From Hyalella azteca (Eukaryota; Arthropoda; Malacostraca; Amphipoda; Hyalellidae), in the NCBI RefSeq assembly GCF_000764305.2, contig NW_025934886.1:436953-500952 (forward strand): a stretch of 64,000 bases of DNA, written 5' to 3'. Of this stretch, positions 10,459-21,339 are shown piece by piece (the first letter of the stretch is position 1; every line of letters starts with the position of its first letter). The notes beneath the pieces were generated by a model. That model made no database searches. It saw only the letters and a program-made list of their open reading frames with translations, and had not been told where the DNA came from. A program made the translations under genes and the position numbers.

Positions 10459-10483
10459 AGAATGTTCTAGAACATTCTAGAAC
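10459..10483. promoter_or_regulatory. Heat-shock-element-like array of five nGAAn units
   Basis: The 25 bases read AGAAT GTTCT AGAAC ATTCT AGAAC, that is five contiguous 5-bp units in strictly alternating orientation, the consensus binding array for heat shock factor (three units suffice in the family). No clear gene starts next to it, so function is unproven and it may be a chance palindromic repeat. Confidence 0.45.
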
Positions 10484-10934
10484 ATGGCAATCTGGTATAC
10501 TCGGCGTGTGCAGTGTGCACCACGGCCACCAGGCCCACCACCCGCAGTTGTAAAGAGATAATGAATATAGAAGGGTGAGTGAGAAATGGGGCTCCGGAGC
10601 CGGCGGAGCGTGCAGTTTTTATTGTGAATTTCGTCTTTGCTATGTTCGTGCTAGAGAAAATTATATTTATTTGCCAGTTTCTCAAAGTCTAGACATCTGT
10701 AAAGTATTTTTTTAAATTACGTTGAAGACTAGTATGAGAATCGGAACGTGAGAACGTCTACTTGAGAGTTGAGTACACTAAGAAACGCTTCACGTCCCGG
10801 GCGGACGGTGACGTCCACGACTGCACACGAAGATTGTGAAACCTATTATATCGACTATAGACGAATAATCAGTTAGGCCTATAAGAATAAAAACCTGCTA
10901 GTCATAATCATACACCGATGTGAGCTAACGTTAG
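10484..10934. other. No supported gene
   Basis: Somewhat GC-richer segment (10500-10620) after the heat-shock-like array, then ordinary sequence. A 72-codon minus-strand frame here has no recognisable motif. Confidence 0.3.
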
Positions 10935-10943
10935 CACAATTAA

Positions 10944-11815
10944 GGTACTGACTAAAACCCGGACCCGGACCGGTCCGCCGGACCCGGACCGAGTGACTAA
11001 AACCCGGACCCGGACCGGTCCGGCGGACCAGTTTCAAAAAAATAAATGGCTGCAAATCATCTGAAAAGTCGAGAAAACTTTTAATTTTACATATAAAATT
11101 TTTATATTTACTTAGAAAAATTTCATCGCACCAACATATTCGGGTCACAGAAAAGTTCATTTCTCGATCGAACTAATCGATAGAGAATCTTCTGAAACGT
11201 CCAGAAAACATAAAAAGTTGGTATCGAATTTCGAAAATTTACTTAGAAAAATTTCACTTCAGGTCCGGGGAGCCCCGGACCAAGTGAGTNNNNNNNNNNN
11301 NNNNNNNNNNNNNNNNNNNNNNNNNNNNNNNNNNNNNNNNNNNNNNNNNNNNNNNNNNNNNNNNNNNNNNNNNNNNNNNNNNNNNNNNNNNNNNNNNNNN
11401 NNNNNNNNNNNNNNNNNNNNNNNNNGCTCCCCGGACCTGAAGTGAAATTTTTCTAAGTAAATTTTCGAAAATTCGATACCAACTTTTTATGTTTTCTGGA
11501 CGTTTCAGAAGATTCTCTATCGATTAGTTCGATCGAGAAATGAACTTTTCTGTGACCCGAATATGTTGGTGCGACGAAATTTTTCTAAGTAAATATAAAA
11601 ATTTTATATGTGAAATTAAAAGTTTTCTCGACGTTTCAGATGATTTGCAGCCATTTATTTTTTTGAACCTGGTCCGCCGGACCGGTCCGGGTCCGGGTTT
11701 TAGTCACTCGGTCCGGGTCCGGCGGACCGGTCCGGGTCCGGGTTTTAGTCAGTACCGCAAAGTCACTCGGTCCGGGTCCGGCGGACCGGTCCGGGTCCGG
11801 GTTTTAGTCAGTACC
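10944..11815. mobile_element. Palindromic (foldback) DNA transposon with 9-bp target duplication
   Basis: Two arms (10944-11289 and 11426-11815) are inverted copies of each other around an assembly gap. The ends are GGTACTGACTAAAACCC / mirror image, flanked by perfect 9-bp direct repeats CACAATTAA at 10935-10943 and 11816-11824. Nine-bp duplications plus long inverted repeats suit Mutator-like elements, although other superfamilies with 8-9 bp duplications are possible. Near each end lie GC-rich tandem blocks of CCGGACCCGGACCGGTCCG; the right arm has one block more. No transposase is visible. Confidence 0.8.
11290..11425. other. Assembly gap (136 N)
   Basis: The gap lies exactly at the centre of the palindrome, where the sequence turns back at CCGGGGAGC / GCTCCCCGG. 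The true spacer length is unknown. Confidence 0.99.
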
Positions 11816-11849
11816 CACAATTAATCAGACGAATTAATACACAAATAAT

Positions 11850-12032
11850 CATAGTGGCAAAGCAGAGAGTTTTTTAGACTCTCCCTCAATTTATTTTTTT
11901 GAGTCCCATAGGTAGACCAGTAAAGTATCCTGGATACCAGCCTTATCATACATAAGAAATTGGTTTAAATCTTAGGTAAATGAGGAAGTTAAAAATTAAC
12001 TGATTCTAAAAAATCTCTGGTTTGTCACTATG
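11850..12032. mobile_element. hAT-type MITE, copy 1
   Basis: A 183-bp unit with ends CATAGTGGCAAAGCAGAGAG / CTCTGGTTTGTCACTATG. It belongs with the copies at 12371 and 13357. Its flanking 8-mers match only partly, so the duplication has decayed. Confidence 0.7.
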
Positions 12033-12350
12033 CACACAATAACACAATGTGCATTGTGCAATATACTTAGGCCTATACAGGTTTGATAACCTTGATTGAA
12101 GACCAGAGCATACTTTTTATTTACAATTTTCTTAGGTATTCTATAAGCCGAACAAAATTTCTTGTTGGTGCTTGAAGTTTGAAGATCAGAAAGCAAGTTA
12201 CCAAATGACATTTTACTGGAATACAACGTTTGGAATATATAAAAAATTATCAATATTCATTATCAAGCAGGTGAAGAGTTATTACAAGTTTACAACCTAC
12301 AATGCTTAAAATAGAAATTTGGATATGACATTGACATAAGTTCATACAAA
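12033..12350 (-). repeat. Dispersed repeat, inverted relative to 23975-24230
   Basis: The reverse complement reads like 23975-24230: both hold CACCTGCTTGATAATGAATA and AAATGTCATTTGGTAA, with moderate divergence. No coding content recognised. Confidence 0.7.
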
Positions 12351-12370
12351 AAGTATCGTAGGCCTACCTA

Positions 12371-12552
12371 CATAGTGGCAAACCAGAGCTTTTCTAGAAT
12401 CAGTTCATTCTTAATTTCCTCATTTACTTAAGATTTAAGCCAATTTCTTAAGTATGATAATGCTGGTATCCAGGATACTTTACTGGTCTACTTATAGGAC
12501 TCAGAAATGAACTTGAGGGAGAGTCTAAAAAACTCTCTGCTTTGCCACTATG
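12371..12552. mobile_element. hAT-type MITE, copy 2 (opposite orientation to copy 1)
   Basis: A 182-bp unit with CATAGTGGCAAA termini, flanked by perfect 8-bp duplications CCTACCTA (12363-12370 and 12553-12560). Eight-bp duplications are the hAT hallmark. Confidence 0.85.
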
Positions 12553-12745
12553 CCTACCTAGGGCTAGGTAGACAGGGTTGGTGATTTTTTTTTAATAAAT
12601 AAAATCATGAATGATTTTTTTCATGATTTATTGATTTATTTGATTTTTTCAGCTTCTTTGTCTCTTTGAAAGGTTATTTTTTTATGTTGCAATTAGCCTA
12701 CTAACAATAACAGTATAACAGTAGGGCCACACTCAGGATGATGTA

Positions 12746-13222
12746 GGGTAAACGCGGTATATTCCGACACTTTAAGGACGCATCGAGAAATGAAAAACTA
12801 TAAAAAAAACCGTATGCGTTACGTAAGTTCTGTTGCCTTCACATGACTCTCAAAACACTTCACTATGCGTCAGCAACGATGAAACATCACAAAATGTTGC
12901 CATATTTATTAAAAAGCCTTTAGAATGGAAACCTACCAAATCCCTATATTCCGTCACTTTGTGTGGCAACATCCGACACGTGGTGAGTCGTATTGCGTCA
13001 GCGCTTCAAATTTAACTGATACGTATTGCCGACATCCACGTGTTCGAATTCCGTTTGCTGTGTGAGCTGTATTGGGATACAACACGGCTTTGAATTAGAA
13101 CACTAACGAATATTGAACACTACTTAATTACGTTTTAATTAACAGCTATTAGGCTTTTGATTAAGCAAATTTCAATTTTTGTACAAAGCTTGGAACGATC
13201 TGTGTGTGTGTGACAGTGTGGC
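12746..13222. mobile_element. pogo-like element fragment A
   Basis: Begins TA/GGGTAAACGCGGTATATTCC, the shared end of the family also seen at 14021, 15127, 15490, 16064 and 45419. Internal sequence matches, inverted, the right half of 14021-15127. A near-perfect 20-bp direct repeat (CCACACTCAGGATGATGTA) flanks it at about 12726-12745 and 13224-13243, unlike the TA duplication expected. Confidence 0.6.
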
Positions 13223-13356
13223 CCACACTCAGGATGATGTATGTTTTCGGTGAATTTTCCCGCGCATTTTCACTTTTTTTAAGCTATTGCTGTGCACAGT
13301 TGGCGCAATGTAATGAAAATTGATTCTCTTCGCGCACATGTTCGCGCAATCCCGGC

Positions 13357-13544
13357 CATAGTGGCAAAGCAGAGAGTTTTTTAGAAATTTAGACTCCCTC
13401 AAGTTCATTTTTGAGTCCTATTGGTAGACCAGTAAAGTATCCTGGATACCAGCATTACCATACTTAAGAAATTGGTTTAAATCTTGAGTAAATGAGGAAA
13501 TTAAAAATGAAGTGATTCTAAAAAAGCCCTGGTTTGCCACTATG
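13357..13544. mobile_element. hAT-type MITE, copy 3
   Basis: A 188-bp unit with CATAGTGGCAAAGC / TTTGCCACTATG ends and a perfect 8-bp duplication ATCCCGGC (13349-13356, 13545-13552). Same orientation as copy 1. Confidence 0.88.
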
Positions 13545-13552
13545 ATCCCGGC

Positions 13553-14020
13553 CATCAATTCTACGTCGCGCTGCCGCGCATGAGCAGTTTGTGGAGGAAC
13601 AGACATAATACTCACATTACTCAGTAAAGTATGCCTTTAATTATCGTTCAATAATATATGATTTTTCTTGATACAGAAATTTGGTGAATGAGAAATCTAG
13701 AACTTTATTTTAGAAGAAATTTTCTCCAAAGTCATATGGCAACACTGAACACCGTCTGTTTACATTTCATATGTATAATAGCCGCAGTTTACGATTACCG
13801 TACGTTCCGTATCCGACAAGGCAGACAAGCGGAAGAGTCAGAAGTAACCCGGACATGTCTTACATTTTATTATTGTCAGTTCGACTCGCGTATATTGTCG
13901 ACTAAAATAGTAGAACTATTTTAGCTTTCTAAAGTACGGCGCACCGCGCAGGTCGTTAAAATGACAAAATAAATTCCCGCGCACCTGGCAGGCTGGCACA
14001 TCTTCCTGACCATGGCAGTA
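13553..14020. other. No supported gene
   Basis: Unique-looking sequence between the third MITE and pogo-like element B. Short open frames on both strands show no motif. Confidence 0.3.
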
Positions 14021-15127
14021 GGGTAAATGTGGTTATATTCCGATTTCCGATGACTGACATCATGGGTAATTCCAACACTTCTCAACTTTTTCCTTTGTAT
14101 TAAGCTTTGTCTTAGTTCCACACATTTGTTGATGGTTGAAATAGTGACATCATACTATTGCGTGCCATACTATTGCCAAAACACTAGGTCTGGGCCATCT
14201 GCCATCTGGCAGGAAAATGTGAGATCCAAAGAAAGACAGTGCAAGTCACCAGCGAGAACATCAAAAATCGTGTTAAAGTTGATAGTTGACCTTGCTATTC
14301 CAAATTGTGAAAAACTGTTTGTGTAGAATGAATATTATGGTTTGAGACTTTTAAATAAGTCTGTGAATATATTAGGAATCCTTTAAGGGGACTGGCTACC
14401 CTAAAATTTTCAATTTTGGCTTCTATCAATTTTTTTGAAAAATTCATAAAAGCAAAATGTTCTTATTTTTACATTTTACGTATGTATGTGAAGTTTCATG
14501 ATGATCGGATAATAACTGTAGAAGTTTTTCCGGAGGGTAGCCGGTCCCCTTAAGTATACTTGTATTTGCTGATTTAAAGTGGTAAATAAATTAATAGATG
14601 ATTAAGTTAAGAGACGGTTTTAGACACATAAAAACTAATTCTGACACAGCTTGGAATTGGACACACACAGCTCGTTGTGAGCTGTGTGCAAAAATGAAAA
14701 TTTTCTTACTTATATGCTTAATAGCTCCTAATTAAAAGCCTAATTAAGAAGTGTTCAATATTCAATAGTGTTCTAATTCTGAGCTGTGTTGTATTCCAAT
14801 ACAGCTCACACAGGGATCGGAATTCGAACACAAGATGGTTGGAATTACGAATTAGTAGAGTTTGAAGCGCGGCTGGAATTAGTCTCACAAAAGGCCAAAT
14901 TTAGTCGCACATAGCGTCAGAATATATGGATTTGGTAGGTTTGCATTCTAAAGGCTTTTAAATAAATATGGCAACAGTTTGTGACGTTTCATTGTTGCTG
15001 GTGCGTAGTGCGGTGTTTTGAGACTGATGTAAAGCAAACAAAACTCAAGTTGCACATACGGTGATTTTTTTGTATCCATTTATTTTTTGCTACATCCTTA
15101 ATGTGTCGGAATATACCACGTTTACCC
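14021..15127. mobile_element. pogo-like non-autonomous element B
   Basis: Left end TA/GGGTAAATGTGGTTATATTCC and right end GGAATATACCACGTTTACCC form the family's inverted terminus. The left half matches element C at 15490. It holds a TTAA-flanked MITE at 14387-14549. No transposase is visible. Confidence 0.65.
14387..14549. mobile_element. TTAA-flanked MITE (piggyBac/Kolobok type)
   Basis: A 163-bp unit with inverted ends GGGGACTGGCTACCCT / AGGGTAGCCGGTCCCC and TTAA on both sides (14383-14386, 14550-14553). Element C lacks it at the matching site, which shows the empty target. Confidence 0.85.
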
Positions 15128-15489
15128 TGCCTATATAGTATATGGATCATTATGGATGGCTAAAAAGGGCACTTATTGCATTCAATAATGTCCAATAGGC
15201 CAAGGTGGTGTTTACCACTTTGGAATTTTTGGGTAAACAATTATTGATAAGTTTATTCATTAGCTTTGTAAAGTTTGTTTGTATAGAGCAAGGTAATGAG
15301 CTAAATATTGACCATTTAACTGGCTTCAATATACAAAAACACTTCAAGAATGCGGATCTTCTAAAAATTGAAGAGTCACATAACAGATAGGTAGGCTAGC
15401 TGATAGTACAGTACACAACACTATCAATAGATCTACTAGTTTTATGTCCTATAAATCTACCAGACTCTACCCTCTAAATACACTGACTA

Positions 15490-16064
15490 GGGTAAATGCA
15501 CAATATTCTGACACTGTGACTCAACTTCTTCCTTTATATTAAGCTTGGTCTTCGTTCCACGCATGCATAGATGGTTGAAATAGTGACATAAGTCTGTGAA
15601 TATATTAGGAATCCTTTCTGTATACTTGTATTTGCTGATTTTAAGTAGTAAATAAATTAATAGATGATTGATTTCAGATTGGTTTTAGACACATAAAAAC
15701 TGATTCCAACATGGGGTGTTAGAATTACGACACAGGGTGTCATTTACTGTCGTATTCCAACACAGGGTGTCAGAATTCCAACACAGGGTGTTGGAATTTG
15801 AAGCACTGTCAGAATTAGTCTCATGATATGCCGCATTTATTCGGATCCAGTGCCAGAATTTAGCGATTTTGTAGATTTAAATTCTAAAGGCTTTTAAATA
15901 AATATAGCAACAGTTTGTGACGTTTCATAATTGCTGGTGCATAGTGTGGTGTTTTGAGTGATAGTGAGGTAAACCAATCAGAACTTGAGTTGCACATACG
16001 GTGATCTATTTATAGCATTTATTTCTTGCTGTCCTTAAGGTGTCATAATATGGTGTGTTTATCC
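15490..16064. mobile_element. pogo-like non-autonomous element C
   Basis: A 575-bp unit starting GGGTAAATGCACAATATTC and ending GTGTGTTTATCC, with TA on both sides (15488-15489, 16065-16066). It interrupts hAT copy A. Internally it holds a short tandem of ACAGGGTGT-type words (about 15712-15800). Confidence 0.7.
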
Positions 16065-17088
16065 TACAACCCTTGGCAAAAATGATGGTAAAAAAGTACT
16101 CTAATTTCATTTCAGATTATGGAAAATACTGGAATTTGTAAATAAATAAAAAAATGAAGTATTTTTCTGTGCTGCATGTGTTAACCATAATCACCACGGG
16201 TTGTTGTGTCACGCTATAACTTTGGGTGCAAATGATATCTGCCCTTAATTTTGTTAAGTATTTTTTAGGTGTCTTCTATTTTACATACGCTGTGATTATT
16301 TTACCATGCATTAATATAGATTGTTTCCTATAAAATGCGGTCTTCAAATGCACAATTGTGAACTCAAATCCATTTTTGAGAATTATGAGAATGAAAGGAC
16401 TGAATTTTGGGCCTCAAGCAGAGCCATCTCCGTGTATGACAACTCCGACTGCTCAAACTTGTGTCTATGTTACCCATGCTGAGGAGACTGTAAGTCATTC
16501 ATGTGTGCGTGTGCCTGAATTATCGCTGGTGCATGTGCAGTTTCAGCACTGGTGCACCTGCATCCTTATTGCTAGTTTCTATCAAAGTTTTTTTGTTCCC
16601 TATAGTTTTTTGATCTTATTGTCTGTGACTTTGTTGCCCGCTATTGAAAGAACTGCATGAAATGAAACGCATTAGCGGAGTGGGAAGCTCGAGTACCTCC
16701 CTGAAGTTCCAGCTAAAATATTGATCCAACACCAAAAATAGATATCAGTTGAAGAGTATCTCGACAGACAAGGCTGTGAGATTCTTGGTCATTTTTACGG
16801 CGGTTATTAGAAACTAAGGCATTTTCCCGCTAACCCTACGCAATTAGCATTAAGCTGTTTGTACAGTCTCTTGTTTCCTGCATTCTGATTGGTTCTCCAA
16901 TCATGTGACCATCAGTCATGCTATTGGAGAACAAATCATGTGATTGGAGAACCAATCACTTTAGCTTGGTCACCAAGCTCAGTTGCATTTGAAACTTTTT
17001 GTTGTGCAGTGGCAGCCTTTCAGGAAACACAGTGAAGTGAAAAGCAAACTGCACTTACGCATTTCCAATTTGTGGTCCGCTGACAGCA

Positions 17089-17910
17089 ATGCAACTGCAG
17101 TTTCTTGCGCCAAAAGTGTATTGGACTAATCCATTGCCAAAGTCAGCACGCATCAGCACTGCAGTGTCTACTGCCACTGTGAATGTAGAGACAGAGAGCA
17201 GGCCTGTATCCACTGCCAAAGCCAACCCCAATGCCAAACTAACCAGCTTTGTAACAAAAGATGTTCTGACGTCTGAAATTTGGTGGGCATTGAAAATGGT
17301 GACATCTCACTTTTCTTTTAAAAACAACATTGGACTATGTTATTTATTCCGCCACATGTTTCCTGACAGTTCAATAGCTAGCAAGTTTTCACTCAGCAAA
17401 ACCAAGGCAAGATATACCACTTTTGGCCTTATATCTTGCTTTTTGGATATGCTGAAGATGCTCATGCTTCTGTCTCATGGCCAAACCGCGGTTGAATGAG
17501 GGTTTTTGTTCAACAATAAAATCATGACGCACAACATGAAAGAACAAACATTGGTTGCCCTGTGTGCTGTGGTTGATCATGTTGCACTTGTTGGTGGCCT
17601 GGACAAGATGACCATCACCAAGAAGATGCTGCTTGCAGCTGGCAGTGCCAAAACATCCTGCAACAATTATGTGGCAGAATAGAAAGAGCAGAATGCAAAG
17701 GCCCAGAAAACCCAGAAGAGGAAGGCTCTGTTGGATGAGCTAGAACTGAAGAAGAAAAGGCATACAGAGGAGGGCATCAAGGCACTTGAGCAAGCAGCAG
17801 ATGAATATGCAGAAGCACTGGCGAGAAAGGGGGATTTAAAAATCATTGCAAGGTTCAACGCCACAAGACGATCTTTGAAAATGAAGCAAAAGGAGCTAGA
17901 CACTCTTTAA
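17089..17910 (+). pseudogene. Remnant of a multicopy transposon-linked ORF (hAT-like?)
   Basis: The first part (to about 17499) encodes a block with WWALKMVTSHFSF and LFRHMFPDSSIASKFSLSKT. This resembles, from memory, a conserved block of multicopy hAT-linked proteins in animals. A second frame (about 17524-17907) encodes a Lys/Glu-rich helical stretch with one in-frame TAG at 17680-17682 and ends KMKQKELDTL then stop. The order of parts, the break at 17499 and the TAG show a non-functional copy. The family name is uncertain. Confidence 0.4.
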
Positions 17911-18309
17911 CTGAACATTATATAAAAAGTTGATGAAATAGCTGCCAGTTGAATGTTAGGGTAGTGGTGTTGAATCGTGTTTTTAACTGTATTGACATTA
18001 TCATGTGCAATATTGTGTGCATTACTCAATATTTGTTGTGATTTGAGTTTGACACTATTGAATTCATAATAATAAAAGTGTGGTCTTGGATTTCCTGATT
18101 TGTGTTCTTTTTGATCCTGTGTCTGCCCACTCTATGCCTTTACACATTTGCTAGTTATCAACTTTAGGAGATGATAGAATATGCACGGTCACTCTTTCAG
18201 TCACACTAAACCTGTTGTATACGAGTCCTGAAAAATTATACTGATGAATGATGATCATGGAGAGTCCTGGAAAAGTCCTGGAATTTTTATTCTCAATATT
18301 GGTACGCAC

Positions 18310-19338
18310 CCTGTATTTTGTTGCACCACCTCTGGCTTTTATAACAGCTTGCGGTCTCTGAGGCATGGACTTAGTGAGTGACAAACAGTACTCTTCATCA
18401 ATCTGCCTCCAACTTTCTCTGATTGCTGTTGCCAGATCAGCTTTGCAGTTTGGAGCCTTGTCATGGACCATTTTCTTCAACTTCCACCAAAGATTTTCAA
18501 TTAGTTAGATACTTAGATTAGGATCTGGACTATTTGCAGGTCATGACATTGTCCTTATGTGTCTTTTTTCAAGGAATGTTTTCACAGTTTTTTCTCAAAG
18601 GCAAGATGCATTATCATCTTGAAAAATGATTTCATCATCCCCAAACATCTTTTCAATTGATGGGATAAGAAAAGTGTCCAAAACTTGTGCATTTATTGAA
18701 GACGTAATGACATAATGACAGCCATCTCCCCAGTGCCTTTACCTGAGATGCAGCCCCATATCATCAATGACTGGAAATTTGCATGTTCTCTTCAGGCAGT
18801 CATCTTTATAAATCTCACTGGAACAGCACCAAACAAAAGTCCCAGCATCATCACCTTGCCCAATGCAGATTCGAGATTCATCACTAAATATGACTTTCAT
18901 CCAGTCATCCACAGTCCATGATTGCTTTTCCTTAGCCCATTGTAACCTTGATTTTTTCTGTTTTGGTGTTAATGATGGCTTTCATTTAGCTTTTCTGTAT
19001 GTAAATCCCATTTCCTTTAGGCGGTTTCTTACAGTTCGGTCACAGACGTTAACTCCAGTTTCCTCCAATTCGTTCCTCATTTGTTTTGTTGTGCATTTTT
19101 GGTTTTTGAGACAAATTGCTTTAAGTTTTCTGTCTTGACGCTTTGATGTCTTCCTTGGTCTACCAGTATGTTTGCCTTTAACAACCTTCCCATGTTGTTT
19201 GTATTTGGTCCAGATTTTAAACACAGCTGACTGTGAACAACCAAACTCTTTTGCAACATTGCGTGATGATTTACCCTCTTTTAAGAGTTTGATAATCCTC
19301 TCCTTTGTTTCAATTGACATCTCTCGTTTTGGAGCCAT
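18310..19338 (-). pseudogene. Tc1/mariner transposase, broken
   Basis: The first 118 residues (19338-18985) form the paired-like helix-turn-helix domain (SIETKERIIKLLKEGKSSRN, GRPRK hook, RNELEETG). A TGA follows YRKAK. Further on the DDE core can be followed through stops and shifts: VIFSDES (first Asp), IIFQDDN (second Asp) and LIENLWWKLKK (Glu block), ending AVIKARGGATKY. It would have cut and pasted at TA. At least three stops make it dead. Confidence 0.85.
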
Positions 19339-19840
19339 GATTCATGTCAGTCCACTTGGTGCAGCAGCTCTCCAAGGTGTGATCACTCCTTTGTAGATGC
19401 AGACTAACGAGCAGATCTAATTTAATGCAGGTGTTAGTTTTTGGGATGAAAATTTGCAGGGTGATTCCATAATTTTTTCCCCAGAATTGAGTGATTTCAT
19501 CTTTTTAGCGCATTTTCTCATTTATGGAAGAAACTGCTATTGTGCTCAACATGTCCGTCTATCTGTCTGTCTGTCCGTCTGTCCGTGAGTCACGTTTCAG
19601 TCAATGAGAAAATGCGCTCTCTGTCACTCACTGCAGTGAGTATTGAGTTATAGTTTGTTTTCCCTCTGCTTGGTCTAAAAAAGTAATCATTACTGAATGC
19701 CACAATTTTTTTTCTTGATTTCTTATAGTGTTTCTTAAAGCCAGAAAGTTGTCATTCGAAATGACTATAGTTTTGTGTCATGTCTGTGATCTGCTTTTTT
19801 TTCTGCAAAATTAAATAACTGAATGAACATCCCCCGAGGC
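19339..19840. other. Tc1 5' flank, no gene
   Basis: Contains a CTGTCTGTCTGTCCGT simple repeat (about 19561-19585) and a second, internal copy of the Tc1-end motif GTGATTCCATAATTTTTTCC at about 19459. No gene seen. Confidence 0.4.
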
Positions 19841-20848
19841 CAGTGATTCCATAATTTTTGCCAGGGGTTGTAGTTGTGACTGAGTGACTGTCTGCACTGT
19901 TCCAATTTAATTCAGACCAATAAACCAATACTAAACATAAACTGGATGATAACCAAACAAACCTTGAATGACTTGAAACGAGACTTATGAGAAAAGCTAA
20001 TGCTGTTTGAAATGAACATGTTCACAATTCAAACATTTTATTTACATTCACCGCATTTAATAATTTTATATATAGTTATATGTATAATTGTAATTGTTTT
20101 GTTTCTAATTTTAAATTCACATATTTAAAGATTGAAATTTAATATTCTGATTAGAATACTCATATTAGGGTGGAAAATCTCTAATTGCGTAAAAGGTCAA
20201 CACAATCTCAACCTCTCAATATACAGGGTGGGGCAGAACCGATTGAGCAGTTTTGAGGCAAAATAAAAGTAATGGAGGTACATAAAGAAGAAAGTTTATT
20301 TTCCTCAAGGTTAGCATTGCATACCATTTAGAATACTTATGTTCTGAAAACAATATCTGGAAGATGGTGGCCGTTAGCTGCAAGACACTGTTGGAGTCGT
20401 TCTCAGAGGAGGGAGTAACCTTGACAGTGAATTCTGAATGCTATGCTGCAATGTTGCAAATTTTTTTGCAGCCTAGGATGGAAAACATTGTTGAAAATGA
20501 AGCATTGGGAGACGTGTGGTTCCAGCAGGATAGGGCTACAGCTTACACAGCCCGAATGTCACTCAATGTTTTGAAATGCATGTTCCCGGACGTTTGACGT
20601 CTCTTAGGGGTGATTTACAGTGGCCTGCAAGATCACCTGATTTGAGCATTTGCAATTTCTTTCTTTGGAGACATCAAAAAGAGAGGGTGTTCAAAAGTCA
20701 CCCTCACACCCTACCACAGCTAAGGGAACAAATTATTGCAGAGGTTATGGCCATACCTCGCCATATGTTTGAACGTGCTGTAGGAAACTCCTGAGAATGA
20801 CTCCAACAGTGTGATGCAGCTAATGGCCATCTTCTTCCTGATATTATT

Positions 20849-21312
20849 TGTCCAAGTTTATAATTCTGTCAAAGGTTGACAGTCATAACCTTGAAAGGAT
20901 CTGTCTGATCTAGTAAATCAATTAGTTAAAACCTGAGGGGTTTTGATTCATTAGTAATTTGTCCAAATAACATATTAAATATTCATTGGCCAGGGAAGGA
21001 TAATAACAAGACATGTATCTAAGCGTAAGTATTGAAGATAGGTTCACGGGACACACTAGATAGAAGTTACAGGATCAAGGCACAGTATGTGCAGTAATTT
21101 TGGAGATGGAGTATAACGACACTGCGTGTTGATTGCGAGTGCCGGAGTCTAAGACGACGTGAGCTCGTCTAGAGTTTGCAGGCTCTTCGATAACTGCCTA
21201 GTGCCTAACACTGACTGGCAGTACACTCTCCGAGCTTATATTTGCAGTGACCCGTGAGTCGTGACGTCACAGAAGGTGACGTAATAGTCACTAATGACAT
21301 CATGACCTGACA
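20849..21312 (-). mobile_element. Solo LTR, copy 2, 4-bp target duplication
   Basis: A 464-bp unit, TGTCCAAG...CCTGACA, flanked by TATT on both sides (20845-20848, 21313-21316). The matching place in 33793-34545 is uninterrupted (CCTGATATTGTTTTCAAAAC), so the empty site is known. Homologous over its length to 9297-9751. Confidence 0.88.
21231..21269 (-). promoter_or_regulatory. LTR promoter: CRE and TATA-like box, copy 2
   Basis: On the minus strand TGACGTCA (21262-21269) precedes AAATATAAGC (about 21234-21243), the same layout as in the first LTR copy. Confidence 0.45.
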
Positions 21313-21339
21313 TATTTTCAAAACATAAGTACTGTCAAA

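Larger units (their letters stand above)
16067..19870 (-). mobile_element. Tc1-like element, degenerate, about 3.8 kb
   Basis: Ends CAACCCTTGGCAAAAATGATGG (16067) and, inverted, CAACCCCTGGCAAAAATTATGG (to 19870) match at 19 of 22 positions and abut TA on both sides. The left TA is also the right TA of element C. A decayed Tc1 transposase lies at 18310-19338. The 16.1-18.1 kb part is far more than a Tc1 element normally carries and includes the unrelated remnant at 17089-17910, presumably a nested insertion. Confidence 0.55.
20224..21330 (+). mobile_element. IS630-type element with long inverted repeats, copy 1, interrupted
   Basis: Starts TA/CAGGGTGGGGCAG and matches the intact copy at 33793-34545. 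The transposase part reads FQQDRATAYTARMS and continues after a frameshift near 20590 (LRGDLQWPARSPDLSICNFF). The solo LTR at 20849-21312 interrupts its right inverted repeat, and the outer right end is missing. Confidence 0.75.

Noticed and set aside
16358..16660. A 100-codon plus-strand frame
   Set aside because: No motif, no splice or start context, and it lies in the degenerate Tc1 region.
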